From IMG/VR virus record IMGVR_UViG_3300021376_003521, positions 1 through 34,805 of that record: a stretch of 34,805 nt of DNA, one strand, 5' to 3'. The translations under genes were made by a program, and so were the position numbers. Numbering within the stretch: position 1 is the stretch's first letter; the number at the start of each line of letters is the position of its first letter. The DNA is from a virus. The notes under the pieces were generated by a model. It did no database searches. It worked only from the letters and a program-made list of their open reading frames with translations, and was not told the origin of the DNA. This document shows positions 23,496 through 31,449 of the stretch, piece after piece.

Positions 23496-24564
23496 ATACA
23501 ATTTAGAAACCTTCAAAGACCTATCTCTATCAACTAAAGATGTACTGCTTGTACCCAATAAAGGACTTTTGGTTTCTAGAAGTGAAGCAGATATTCATAG
23601 TTATCTATTCTCTGCGCCGATGGATACAGTTACTGGATTAGATTTATGTGAGGGCTTAATTGCACAAAATCAAAATGCAGTAATTAGTCGTTTCTTGCCA
23701 CTACCAGAAAGAATTGAAGCCTTTGTTAGATTTGCACATCATCATCGTTTTTGGTGGTCTGTAGGTGTCAATTTTGAGGAGGAGTCTAAACAAATAGAAA
23801 CTTTCTTAAAATGTTTACCTATTGAAAAAACAGATAATATTAAAATTAATATCTGTGTAGATGTCGCACATGGAGACACAGACCAGCTACATCAAGTATA
23901 TCAAAGCTGGAAAGAATTATCCTATGTTAGAAATTTAATGTCAGGAAGCATTGCAACTGGTGAAGCAGCATTAAGGTGCATTGACTCTGGATGCAATGTA
24001 TTGAGAGTAGGCATTGGCCCTGGAGCAGCATGTACAACAAGACTTGTTACAGGAGTTGGAGTACCACAGCTCTCAGCAGTTTTTGATGTATATTCAATGC
24101 TATATCAAGTAGATGCTTCATTGCTTGATGAAGTTATGATTATTGCTGATGGGGGAATTAACAACAGCGGTGATATTGCTAAATATCTATCTGCTGGTGC
24201 AACTCATGTAATGTTAGGAAAAATGCTATCCTACACAAATGAATCTGCTGGATGGGAGCTACCTGATTTAGTTACTGCAATTAAATTAAAGAGTAGAGAA
24301 AAGGTGAAACGGTTTAGAGGTCAAGCGTCTAAAGAATTTCAGATTCAACAATATGGTGCTGCAAAGAATGTAGAAGGTGCATCCTCTAACTATTTCAACC
24401 CTAAATACAGATTATCAGATTTATTAGAAGAATTGAATAGCGGTCTAAGCTCTGCTGTTAGTTACCTTGGAGTAACTAACACTATGGACTTAAACCCTCA
24501 TTCAGTAGAATTTAGAAGAATTACTCAAAACGGTTGGTCAGAATCAAACACCAACCTTCCTTAA
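23485..24564 (+). CDS. GMP reductase / IMP dehydrogenase family enzyme
   Basis: A 359-residue TIM-barrel enzyme of the IMPDH/GMPR family, which interconverts IMP with XMP or GMP using NAD(P). Visible are LSTKDVLLVPNKG near the N-terminus, SAPMDTVTG, the phosphate loop GIGPGAACTTR with catalytic C183, GVGVPQLSAV and IADGGINNSGDIAKYLSAGA. It lacks CBS domains. GIGPGxxCTTR..TGVG.PQLSAV is nearer to GMP reductase than to IMPDH, so GMP to IMP is the better guess. It may shift the host purine pool for phage DNA. Phage IMPDH genes in other genomes carry split inteins; this one is uninterrupted. It closes this operon before a gap. Confidence 0.85.
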   Translation: MVYEYNLETFKDLSLSTKDVLLVPNKGLLVSRSEADIHSYLFSAPMDTVTGLDLCEGLIAQNQNAVISRFLPLPERIEAFVRFAHHHRFWWSVGVNFEEESKQIETFLKCLPIEKTDNIKINICVDVAHGDTDQLHQVYQSWKELSYVRNLMSGSIATGEAALRCIDSGCNVLRVGIGPGAACTTRLVTGVGVPQLSAVFDVYSMLYQVDASLLDEVMIIADGGINNSGDIAKYLSAGATHVMLGKMLSYTNESAGWELPDLVTAIKLKSREKVKRFRGQASKEFQIQQYGAAKNVEGASSNYFNPKYRLSDLLEELNSGLSSAVSYLGVTNTMDLNPHSVEFRRITQNGWSESNTNLP

Positions 24565-24650
24565 TGTCAAAAATTGGTTAAAAATTAATGTCAAAATTGA
24601 CATGAATATTTCTGTCAAAAATGACACTTTTTTATAGCCTAAAATTGACA
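24565..24650. repeat. Symmetric TGTCA/TGACA element, copy B (upstream of primase-helicase)
   Basis: Six half-sites: TGTCA at 24565, 24589, 24613 and TGACA at 24598, 24622, 24646. Layout: TGTCA-N19-TGTCA-N4-TGACA-N10-TGTCA-N4-TGACA-N19-TGACA, symmetric about 24607/24608, with a 24-base repeat. The full sites are TGTCAAAATTGACA and TGTCAAAAATGACA. It lies in the 157-base gap (24565-24721), the largest intergenic space between genes. A multi-site operator or replication origin is inferred. One site followed by C-T6 could also work as a weak terminator. Confidence 0.75.
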
Positions 24651-24660
24651 TTTATTTCAC

Positions 24661-24689
24661 TTGTATTTTCATTTCGGGAATCGTATTTA
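24661..24689 (+). promoter_or_regulatory. Candidate sigma70-type promoter for primase-helicase operon
   Basis: TTGTAT (24661-24666), a 17-base spacer and TATTTA (24684-24689) lie between the symmetric element and the start at 24722. The match to consensus is modest, and the AT-rich setting makes chance matches common. The position, in the only sizeable gap and next to the repeat element, is the main support. Confidence 0.3.
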
Positions 24690-24721
24690 TAGAATCCCCT
24701 CAAACTTGTAAGGAATAAAAC

Positions 24722-27217
24722 ATGTATATTACTAATATTGAAGAAGTAGTTGGGATATTAAGATCAAAGTTAAAGGACTACTTAACAAAGAAATTAAATT
24801 TAGACGCTAGTTCTAATAAGCTTAAATGCTTTGCACATGATGATAATGATCCATCTATGCATTTTAATCCAAAAACAGGCAATGAAACTGTAAAATGTTT
24901 TTCATGTGGATTCACTGGAGATATCTTTACTTGCGCAAACCATTTAGAAAATCTACCGTTGAATGGTCCAGAATGGTTACATGTAACCATTCCTACATTA
25001 TGTGACTATCTAGATATTGCTTATTCTCCAGGAGAGCTAAGCTTAATGGATAAAGAAAAGATTAATCTATATAAGCTTGCACAAGACATTTCAGATATTA
25101 TGTCTAATCAAAGAAATGTAGACATTCCTTATCTTGTAGAAAGAAATTGGATTCAACAATTCTCTGTGATTGGTTCTATTGATTCACAAGAACTAATTAA
25201 TCTTTTAGTAGCAAAGGGATGGGATGCCGGATTTATTAATCAAAGTAATTTTATTAAAACAAAATTCCATACATATTTTGGAAAAGACAAAGTTACCTTT
25301 GCAATCAAAGACCATGTAAAAAGAACAGTAGGCTTTATTTGCCGCAATTTAAATATTACAGAAGACCAACCTAAATATGTGAATAATCCTGAAACTCTTA
25401 TTTACAAGAAATCTCAAGCCTTAATGGGTATTGATGTTGCATTGTTACAAGCTAAGAAGGATGGCTTGTATGTACTTGAAGGTCCTGGTGACCTTATGCA
25501 ATTGTATCGTTTAGGAATTACTAATGCAGTTGCTGTTTGTGGAACTGCTTTCACAGAATCACATCTATTATATTTAAAAACCTTAGGCATCAAAAAGATT
25601 TTCTTTAATTTCGATTGGGATAAAGCAGGATATACTGCAACTCAAAGAGTATTTGAATCAATCTTAAAGGCTACTAGTGGTGTTTCTTGTTATGTAGTAA
25701 TGCCTCCTAAAGGCTCTCAAGCAAAAGACCCAGACGAATATCTAAAGGATAAAACATCTGCAAGTGACTATCTAAGCTTAGAAAAGATTAGCAGCTTTAA
25801 TTGGCTTATGAAAACATTTAGCGATACTGAATCTCCAGATGTAATTTGTCAAAAGATGATTCCTGTGATTGCTGCTGAGGATGCAGCAATCAAACGTGAG
25901 CTATTGATTAAGTCTTTATCTACATTTACTGGTATCAGCGAGTCATCTATTGGAACTGACGTAAACTCTATTAGAAATAATAAATTTAATGAAAAGCTAG
26001 ATAGATTAAAGAACGCCGCAGACAAATACATTAAAGATGTAGAGGAAGATCCAGATGGTATTCGTTCACATATGGCTAATCACGAATTAGCCATTGAGAA
26101 TATCGAGAAAGAATATCGAAACAATACTATCGGGATTAACTATCAATTATCTAGATTTGATGCAATACAACAGCAAAGAGAGGAATCTGTAAGTGATGAG
26201 CAAGCTACTAGCTTTAAAATGAATTGGTTCAAGGACTTTGAATCTAATTTAGCTGGTGGTATGAATTGGGCTTCTGGTTGTTTGATGTATGTAGGCGGTA
26301 GAGCTAACAGTGGTAAGACTGCAACCTGTTTGATGATTGGTACTGACATTGCAAATAGTGATGAAAATGCTGTGGTTTTGATTCATAGTACAGATGATTC
26401 ATATGAACAAATTGAGCCGCGTATTAAAACAAATCTATACCGAATGATTGCACCTGATGGACCTAAGCTATCAATTGGTATGATGGTTCAACCTAATATC
26501 AATCTTAGAGGTAAATCAAATGATTATCAAAAGGCTTGGGAGTTAGCTAATGAAAGATTTAGAGAACTAATCGAAGAGGAAAGACTGGTAGTTATTGACT
26601 CTGAGGATGGCGCAACTCTATCTGTACTAGAAAGAAATCTAAGATATTATAGACAACGTTATCCTAATAAAAAGATTCTTTTAGTATGTGACAATACTAT
26701 GAATTACATGGATTTTCTTAATCTAGACCAAACTGCAAGAATTACTCAAATTAGTAATATGCAAAAGAATTTAACAGTAAAATACAAATGCACTATGATT
26801 GCAACTGCAGAGTATCGCAAGAATATGAATGCAGATTATTCTAAATTTAGATTGCCAGTAGATGATGATTTGGCTGATGCACGTGCATTGATGTATAGAC
26901 CAAATGTAATCTTCCACGTATATAATGATATTCATGACCGTAAGGAGCATGCAGAAATATTTTGGAATGATGAAGAAGGTAATATGCGTCCTAGATTGCT
27001 CTTGCATTTTACTAAGAATAAGATATCTTCATTTAAAGAGAAAATGTTTTTAGATTTAGATATTACAAGTGTAACTCTCAAACCAGTAGATTCTAAGTTT
27101 GCACAACAACAAACAGAAAGATATCGTGATTTAAAGGATCAAGGTATTGTAGAGTCTGATGGTAAAAGAGTAAACTACGTAGAAGCAGAAGATTACGAAG
27201 AAGAAAGCGAGGACTAA
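24722..27217 (+). CDS. DNA primase-helicase fusion
   Basis: An 831-residue protein with, in order, a CHC2-type zinc finger (C36, H39, C59, C62: KCFAHDDNDPSMHF and KCFSCGFTGDIF), a TOPRIM domain at ~245-335 (VLEGPGDLMQLYRLGI with the catalytic Glu; FFNFDWDKAG with the D-x-D), a helical linker, and a RecA-like helicase domain with Walker A GGRANSGKT near 524-532 and LLVCDNTMNYMD as the likely Walker B region. This is the gp4-type layout: RNA primer synthesis and strand unwinding in one chain. SD AAGGA is 8 bases before ATG. It heads the next operon. C-terminus is acidic (AEDYEEESED), as in gp4-type proteins that bind partners. Confidence 0.92.
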   Translation: MYITNIEEVVGILRSKLKDYLTKKLNLDASSNKLKCFAHDDNDPSMHFNPKTGNETVKCFSCGFTGDIFTCANHLENLPLNGPEWLHVTIPTLCDYLDIAYSPGELSLMDKEKINLYKLAQDISDIMSNQRNVDIPYLVERNWIQQFSVIGSIDSQELINLLVAKGWDAGFINQSNFIKTKFHTYFGKDKVTFAIKDHVKRTVGFICRNLNITEDQPKYVNNPETLIYKKSQALMGIDVALLQAKKDGLYVLEGPGDLMQLYRLGITNAVAVCGTAFTESHLLYLKTLGIKKIFFNFDWDKAGYTATQRVFESILKATSGVSCYVVMPPKGSQAKDPDEYLKDKTSASDYLSLEKISSFNWLMKTFSDTESPDVICQKMIPVIAAEDAAIKRELLIKSLSTFTGISESSIGTDVNSIRNNKFNEKLDRLKNAADKYIKDVEEDPDGIRSHMANHELAIENIEKEYRNNTIGINYQLSRFDAIQQQREESVSDEQATSFKMNWFKDFESNLAGGMNWASGCLMYVGGRANSGKTATCLMIGTDIANSDENAVVLIHSTDDSYEQIEPRIKTNLYRMIAPDGPKLSIGMMVQPNINLRGKSNDYQKAWELANERFRELIEEERLVVIDSEDGATLSVLERNLRYYRQRYPNKKILLVCDNTMNYMDFLNLDQTARITQISNMQKNLTVKYKCTMIATAEYRKNMNADYSKFRLPVDDDLADARALMYRPNVIFHVYNDIHDRKEHAEIFWNDEEGNMRPRLLLHFTKNKISSFKEKMFLDLDITSVTLKPVDSKFAQQQTERYRDLKDQGIVESDGKRVNYVEAEDYEEESED

Positions 27218-27507
27218 TGAACGATAAATCATTAGGTATTTATGTATTGAGTGAAAAGAAATTCTATTATCTTGAATCTGGAGATAATTATATCTCAAAT
27301 ACAGTTGATAGAATCAAGAAAGCTCTAATGGCTAGAGGCACTATAAAAACACCTACAATTGGCTCTTATGCTAATCCAGGTTACGAAATAATGAGCTGCC
27401 TTCAAGCTAAGTTAAAAGAACTTGAAATGGCGCCTATTTTTATTAGTGAAAATGTAAAAGAAAGCTTTCAAAAGCAAAGCACCTCAAAGGGTTATTCTTT
27501 TAAATGA
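27217..27507 (+). CDS. Small hypothetical protein
   Basis: A 96-residue protein, ATG overlapping the primase-helicase stop (TAATG). MNDKSLGIYVLSEKKFYYLE is followed by a short basic helix (TVDRIKKALMARG) and a Gly/Pro-containing middle. No family motif. Translational coupling suggests a replication accessory factor. Confidence 0.65.
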   Translation: MNDKSLGIYVLSEKKFYYLESGDNYISNTVDRIKKALMARGTIKTPTIGSYANPGYEIMSCLQAKLKELEMAPIFISENVKESFQKQSTSKGYSFK

Positions 27508-28271
27508 TACCAAGAGAGTTAGAAGAAGAGGATATCAGAACTGCTTTATTCTGTAACCATCTATACACTATAGATGGTTCTGTTGAATTTAGAAGTGAAT
27601 TACAAATTGCTTGTAAAGAGGTGATGGAGAAGTTCATTATATTTCAACTTAAAAATGGAGCAAATGCAGATTATGACCAATTCTTGCTTAAAACAATTGA
27701 TACAGCTGTAGAAAGAATCTGTAAATACCGTAAGGAAAACATAGTAAATTATTCAGAAACATTTGATAATTACAAACGTAAGGTATTCCTTTGGATGTCT
27801 AAATGGTTTGAGTTATTTCCTAGCCAAAAATATATACCTGTCATGGGCCCATATAAAGCTAGAATTCAAATATCTGAAACCGTAATTATATTAGACATCT
27901 CTGGAATCTATAAATGTGAAAGTACTAAAACCGTACACATCATAGCTTATTTAGGAGATTTGAAATATACGAATCCGCTATACGATATACCTACCTTATG
28001 TAAGATATTATTTGGTAAACGATTAAAGGGTTTTACTAATTGTAAAACCACAGTGCATTTATTTGATACTTGGTATGATTCAAGATATTTAATTATGCAC
28101 GGAATGATACATCAAAAAATATCTAGTACAGATTTAGATGAAAAAGCTAAAGAGTATTTACTTACAAATATAAAAAGACTTGAACAAATAACAATGTCAC
28201 TTAGACTTCCTGCATGCAAGTGGAGAGAATGTCCTAAACGAAAAGAGTGTATGAAAGATGAATCACGGTGA
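27504..28271 (+). CDS. Hypothetical protein with C-terminal Cys cluster (possible degenerate RecB-like fold)
   Basis: A 255-residue protein, ATGA overlap with the preceding gene. The end PACKWRECPKRKEC (C-x4-C-x5-C pattern) plus an early Cys (FCNHLYTIDG) resemble the iron-sulfur arrangement of Cas4/AddB-type nucleases. The region where the active site would be (LDISGIYKCE...VHIIAYLGDLKY) lacks the acidic residue pair before Lys, so it is probably not an active PD-(D/E)XK enzyme. It may be a structural partner of the Cas4-like nuclease. The assignment is speculative. Confidence 0.6.
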   Translation: MIPRELEEEDIRTALFCNHLYTIDGSVEFRSELQIACKEVMEKFIIFQLKNGANADYDQFLLKTIDTAVERICKYRKENIVNYSETFDNYKRKVFLWMSKWFELFPSQKYIPVMGPYKARIQISETVIILDISGIYKCESTKTVHIIAYLGDLKYTNPLYDIPTLCKILFGKRLKGFTNCKTTVHLFDTWYDSRYLIMHGMIHQKISSTDLDEKAKEYLLTNIKRLEQITMSLRLPACKWRECPKRKECMKDESR

Positions 28272-28554
28272 TTTTAAATTAACAAGTAAAACAAGAATTA
28301 ATCTACCTGCAGATAAATTCAAAGGTGGTCCTTGGACACATCTAGCAACTTGTACAAGAGGCTTTAAGGAATATGTAGCTCTACTACATGCGCCTACTCA
28401 AGAAATCTATTTGGAGGAAATTACTGCATTGGGTCAATTCAATAAAGTAGCAGATGAAAAGGAATGGCAGGAGCTATTACAATTTTTTGTAGCTAAAGGT
28501 ATTGTTGCATTTATTAAAGATAAAGAGATTGTAGTTGGCGCCTGGGAGCAATAG
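28258..28554 (+). CDS. Small hypothetical protein
   Basis: A 98-residue protein starting 14 bases before the previous stop. It has an alternating strand pattern (PWTHLATCTRGFKEYVALLHAP; EIYLEEITALGQFNKVAD; GIVAFIKDKEIVVGAW), suggesting a small mostly beta domain. No known family. It overlaps the following nuclease gene by 20 bases. Confidence 0.6.
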   Translation: MNHGDFKLTSKTRINLPADKFKGGPWTHLATCTRGFKEYVALLHAPTQEIYLEEITALGQFNKVADEKEWQELLQFFVAKGIVAFIKDKEIVVGAWEQ

Positions 28555-28969
28555 GTCTACCTGGAAAAATCAATTCCATATATATGAATCTGCTTCTGAC
28601 TTTCATAATAAAGTCAGAGAGATATTTGCCACAGATAATTATTTTAAGCAAATCCAATGCTTTCAAGAAGTACCTGTATCAAATTTAGTTTCAGATTATA
28701 AAAACAATATGGAAGCGGTTGACTGGTATATCGATTCTTTAAATGTAGTAATCGAGCTGCATGGCGAGCAACATTACAAAGCTACAGGATTTGGTAACGA
28801 GTCGTATAATGAAAAGCTTGTTAATTTCAATAATATACGTTATAGAGATAATAAAAAGAAGACAGCGTTAATAGAAAGTGGATATACTTATATAGAAATT
28901 CCGTATAAGTTAAAATCTAAATTGACTGCTGAATTTATAAAAGAATTAATCTATAGCTATGGAGAATGA
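28535..28969 (+). CDS. Free-standing EDxHD/Vsr-like nuclease
   Basis: A 144-residue protein with no ATG near its start; TTG 28535 within the previous gene is the best start, giving MAPGSNRSTW. The pattern FQEVPVSN (E45), DWYIDS (D63, D67), VVIELHGEQH (E74, H76, H80) and RYRDNKKKTALIESGYTYIEIP (D105) follows the same order as the intron endonuclease at 4658 (E132, D141, DVHG, ERD, GYKYLVIHE). A Vsr/EDxHD-type DNA-cutting enzyme is likely. It lacks that protein's N-terminal helix-turn-helix repeats. It could be a free-standing homing endonuclease or a repair or resolvase enzyme. Confidence 0.68.
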   Translation: MAPGSNRSTWKNQFHIYESASDFHNKVREIFATDNYFKQIQCFQEVPVSNLVSDYKNNMEAVDWYIDSLNVVIELHGEQHYKATGFGNESYNEKLVNFNNIRYRDNKKKTALIESGYTYIEIPYKLKSKLTAEFIKELIYSYGE

Positions 28970-28970
28970 C

Positions 28971-29618
28971 ATGAGCGATTTAAAAGCTTTAGAGGATTTA
29001 TTAAAATCTGATGAATCTGAATTTAAACATTTTTGGGGACCTGCAGATATTAAGTACTTTGGTTCTAGTAATCGAACAATTGCTTTTTTTGAAGGTATCG
29101 AAAAAGAATCAGCATTAGTTTTAATATCTCAGTTATATGAATTAGATAAGTTTTCTGACGAACCTATCTATCTAATTCTAAATACAGAAGGTGGAGACGT
29201 AGATTCGTCCTTAGCAATACTAGATTGTATTAAAGGCTTAAACTCTCCAGTAATTTGTTTAGCTACTGGGATTTGTGCTTCTGGTGGATTGATAGTACTT
29301 TCTGCTTGTGATTACAGAATTGCAACAGAAAACTGTTTATTCTTTTATCATCAGCCAATAATGTCTAGTATAGATGTAACCTCTACTAGTGAAATTAAAT
29401 CGGTAGATACTCTTTACACTTATTACCAAATCAAATTAGATCAAATACTTAAAGACAAGTCTAAAATGAATAAAAAGAAATGGTCTGAAAGCTTTGAAGG
29501 CAAGACATCTTTCTATTTTGATGCAAATCAAGCTTTAGACTTTGGGCTTATAGATTTGATTGACATACCTCCTCCAAAAACTCAAAAGATTAAAATTAAA
29601 AGGATTAAAAAGAAATGA
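28971..29618 (+). CDS. ClpP-like serine protease
   Basis: A 215-residue protein of the S14 family. ATG 28971 is preferred over 28959 because GGAG at 28961-28964 precedes it. LILNTEGGDVDSSLAILDCI forms the substrate-binding loop, ATGICASGG has the nucleophile (S104) and FFYHQP the His (H127). The third residue is less clear: in the region before ALDFGLID, where bacterial ClpP has its Asp, this protein has SFEGKTSFYFDAN. The end is very basic (KTQKIKIKRIKKK). Phage ClpP-like proteins often act in head maturation, but no capsid gene is seen here, so a different target, or a role in phage-host protein turnover, is possible. Confidence 0.8.
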   Translation: MSDLKALEDLLKSDESEFKHFWGPADIKYFGSSNRTIAFFEGIEKESALVLISQLYELDKFSDEPIYLILNTEGGDVDSSLAILDCIKGLNSPVICLATGICASGGLIVLSACDYRIATENCLFFYHQPIMSSIDVTSTSEIKSVDTLYTYYQIKLDQILKDKSKMNKKKWSESFEGKTSFYFDANQALDFGLIDLIDIPPPKTQKIKIKRIKKK

Positions 29619-29965
29619 CTACTAGAGGTCGTGGTGCTAGAATAAAAGGCGCAATGTTTGAACGCGAATTAGCAAAATACATATCTGAAAAGACTGGATT
29701 AGAAGCTAAACGTGGTTTAGGACAAGCGAGAGTTGGTGGCTCTGAAATTGCTGATGTAGAAGTAGAATACATTCACATTGAAGCTAAAAGACAAATAAAA
29801 TGTAATATTAAAGCTGCAATGAGACAAGCTATTGATGATAGCAAAGAAAAGAATAAGCCACCAGTAGTTATAACAAAAGACGATAGAGAGGAACCTCTAG
29901 TCACTATGCGATTAGATGACTGGATTGAATTCTTTAAAGCTTATATAGAATATAAAAAGAAATGA
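29615..29965 (+). CDS. Holliday junction resolvase-like PD-(D/E)XK nuclease
   Basis: A 116-residue protein, ATGA overlap with the ClpP-like gene. It matches the small archaeal-type resolvase pattern: FERELAKYISEKTGLEAKRG, then GGSEIADVEV (D47) and IHIEAKRQ (E56, K58). It would resolve branched DNA in phage replication or before packaging. No SD is obvious beyond the coupling with the previous stop. The family of small phage nucleases is diverse, so branched-DNA specificity is inferred. Confidence 0.8.
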   Translation: MTTRGRGARIKGAMFERELAKYISEKTGLEAKRGLGQARVGGSEIADVEVEYIHIEAKRQIKCNIKAAMRQAIDDSKEKNKPPVVITKDDREEPLVTMRLDDWIEFFKAYIEYKKK

Positions 29966-30696
29966 TAGAAAAGAAGTTTGCTACAAACAAGGAACCTATA
30001 ACCTCAACTAAAAGCTTTGAATATACATTAGATTTGTTACAAAGATATAGTGATGGCGAAATTTATTTAAACGAAAAGATACTTGAATGCTTTAACCACA
30101 ATTTGATTTATTGGGCTAAACTATTAGAGGCCAATAATTTTTATGAGGATTTTTTAATTTATTCAGTATGTAGATTTTTAGACAAAGACAATAAACCTGT
30201 AGGTACTGTAGAAAGCAAGCTCTCTATTTATAAAATGATAATAAAGGAACAAGAGGTAAGTATATACGATGATTTAGTTTTGTTATTCTTAGAATTCTTA
30301 CATAAAAGAACTATCTTTGAAAGAGGAGAATACAAAAGTGAACGCAATCTATATTTTCATATTGCAATGGAAATGAAATATGCTATCTTTATTCACATAC
30401 GAAAAATCGTTTCTCTGTATTTTAGAGAATCCAGTTATCATTTGGATTCTCTAGAAACTAATCCAATAAACAGTTATGAAGAGAATTTTGAATTAAAGAT
30501 TTTCTTAGATAAAATAAATGAATTTTCAAATTATGAAAAGTATTTATTTATGCTAATTGCTGACGGATACACAGCAGAGGATAGATGTAAACTATTGTAC
30601 TTAACCAGAAGGCAACTCGCAAACGAGGAAAATATAATATGGCAATATCTAAGACAGAGGCAATCAGACAGCTTGAAGGATCTGGAGCAAACGTAG
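29962..30696 (+). CDS. Possible sigma-like transcription factor (tentative)
   Basis: A 244-residue protein, ATGA overlap. It is entirely helical. The middle has NLYFHIAMEMKYAIFIHIRK, which recalls sigma region 2, and the C-terminal ~45 residues (YEKYLFMLIADGYTAEDRCK, then LLYLTRRQLANEENIIWQYL) have the layout of sigma region 4: helix, turn, then RRQLAxxEN with a recognition helix. This recalls T4 gp55-type late sigma factors. There is no clear promoter-melting motif, so the call is by pattern only. If right it would direct phage late transcription. Confidence 0.4.
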   Translation: MIEKKFATNKEPITSTKSFEYTLDLLQRYSDGEIYLNEKILECFNHNLIYWAKLLEANNFYEDFLIYSVCRFLDKDNKPVGTVESKLSIYKMIIKEQEVSIYDDLVLLFLEFLHKRTIFERGEYKSERNLYFHIAMEMKYAIFIHIRKIVSLYFRESSYHLDSLETNPINSYEENFELKIFLDKINEFSNYEKYLFMLIADGYTAEDRCKLLYLTRRQLANEENIIWQYLRQRQSDSLKDLEQT

Positions 30697-31136
30697 CAAA
30701 TCAACAGGCTCTAGTTAAGAAATTAAGTGGCACTCAACTGCAAAAGCAAATCAAGCATGTAATTCCAGGCGGCGCACACTTAACAGAACATGTTGCTAAG
30801 GATGAATTACCAACAGCTATTTTTACTTGGTTAAGAAGAGTAAATCATTTTAAAGATGTTACTCTTTCTATGTGTTCTGATTATACTAAGTTAAACACTA
30901 GACAAGCTCAAATCGTAGATTTTGATACTAAACAAAAGCAACCTGAGTGGGAAATTCAAGGAAAACGTTGGTTGTCCGAACGCATGGCAGATGTACTTCG
31001 AGAACAAAATATTGTAGCATTGCTAGTAAATAAGAATGGTATCACTGCAATTCAAGACGTTGATGGAAAGTTCAATCCAAGTCATGAAATGTGGGAACCT
31101 CATTTACTCTTTACACCATTTAAACCAGGAGCTTAA
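30639..31136 (+). CDS. Hypothetical protein
   Basis: A 165-residue protein with GAGG upstream, starting 58 bases before the end of the preceding gene in another frame. MAISKTEAIRQLEGSGANVA and the following helical region look like a real N-terminus. Trp-containing middle (WLRRVNHF, WEIQGKRWLSERMADVLREQ) is conserved-looking, but no family is recognised. It lies two bases before a coiled-coil gene. Confidence 0.6.
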   Translation: MAISKTEAIRQLEGSGANVANQQALVKKLSGTQLQKQIKHVIPGGAHLTEHVAKDELPTAIFTWLRRVNHFKDVTLSMCSDYTKLNTRQAQIVDFDTKQKQPEWEIQGKRWLSERMADVLREQNIVALLVNKNGITAIQDVDGKFNPSHEMWEPHLLFTPFKPGA

Positions 31137-31137
31137 T

Positions 31138-31449
31138 ATGTACTTTTCACCACGTACAGAAAAAACAAAAATCATCGAACTAAGCAATAGAATTGAAAAC
31201 CTACAGCTTCAATTAACAGAGTTTAGTACTGAGAATGCAAAGTTAAAAACAGAACGTGTTGAGTTACAAAATGAAATCGCAACTCAATCAGCAATGATTA
31301 TTTCCTTAAAGGAAGTTTTAAACGCTTTGCAAAAACCAGTATCTGAGGAAGTTGTAGAAGTTGAAGCTACAGATGAAGAAGCTCTAAGCTTATCTTCTGA
31401 TGAAGTTGTTGCTCCTAAAGCTAAAAAAGGACGTAAAAGTCAGTCATGA
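31138..31449 (+). CDS. Coiled-coil protein with acidic/basic tail
   Basis: A 103-residue protein; ATG 31138 comes 1 base after the previous stop with AGGAGCTTAAT before it. Residues ~8-65 form a coiled coil (IIELSNRIENLQLQLTEFST, then ENAKLKTERVELQNEIATQS), followed by an acidic stretch and a basic end (PKAKKGRKSQS). It is possibly a scaffold or DNA-associated protein. The next small gene overlaps its stop (ATGA). Confidence 0.65.
   Translation: MYFSPRTEKTKIIELSNRIENLQLQLTEFSTENAKLKTERVELQNEIATQSAMIISLKEVLNALQKPVSEEVVEVEATDEEALSLSSDEVVAPKAKKGRKSQS

Noticed and set aside
23485-24564. An intein in the GMP reductase/IMPDH-like gene
   Set aside because: Phage IMPDH genes can carry split inteins, but here the phosphate loop and catalytic Cys region read through without interruption.
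24565-24650. A CRISPR-like or plain iteron array
   Set aside because: The repeats are short half-sites in mirror arrangement without spacers of constant unique length; a symmetric multi-site element describes it better.
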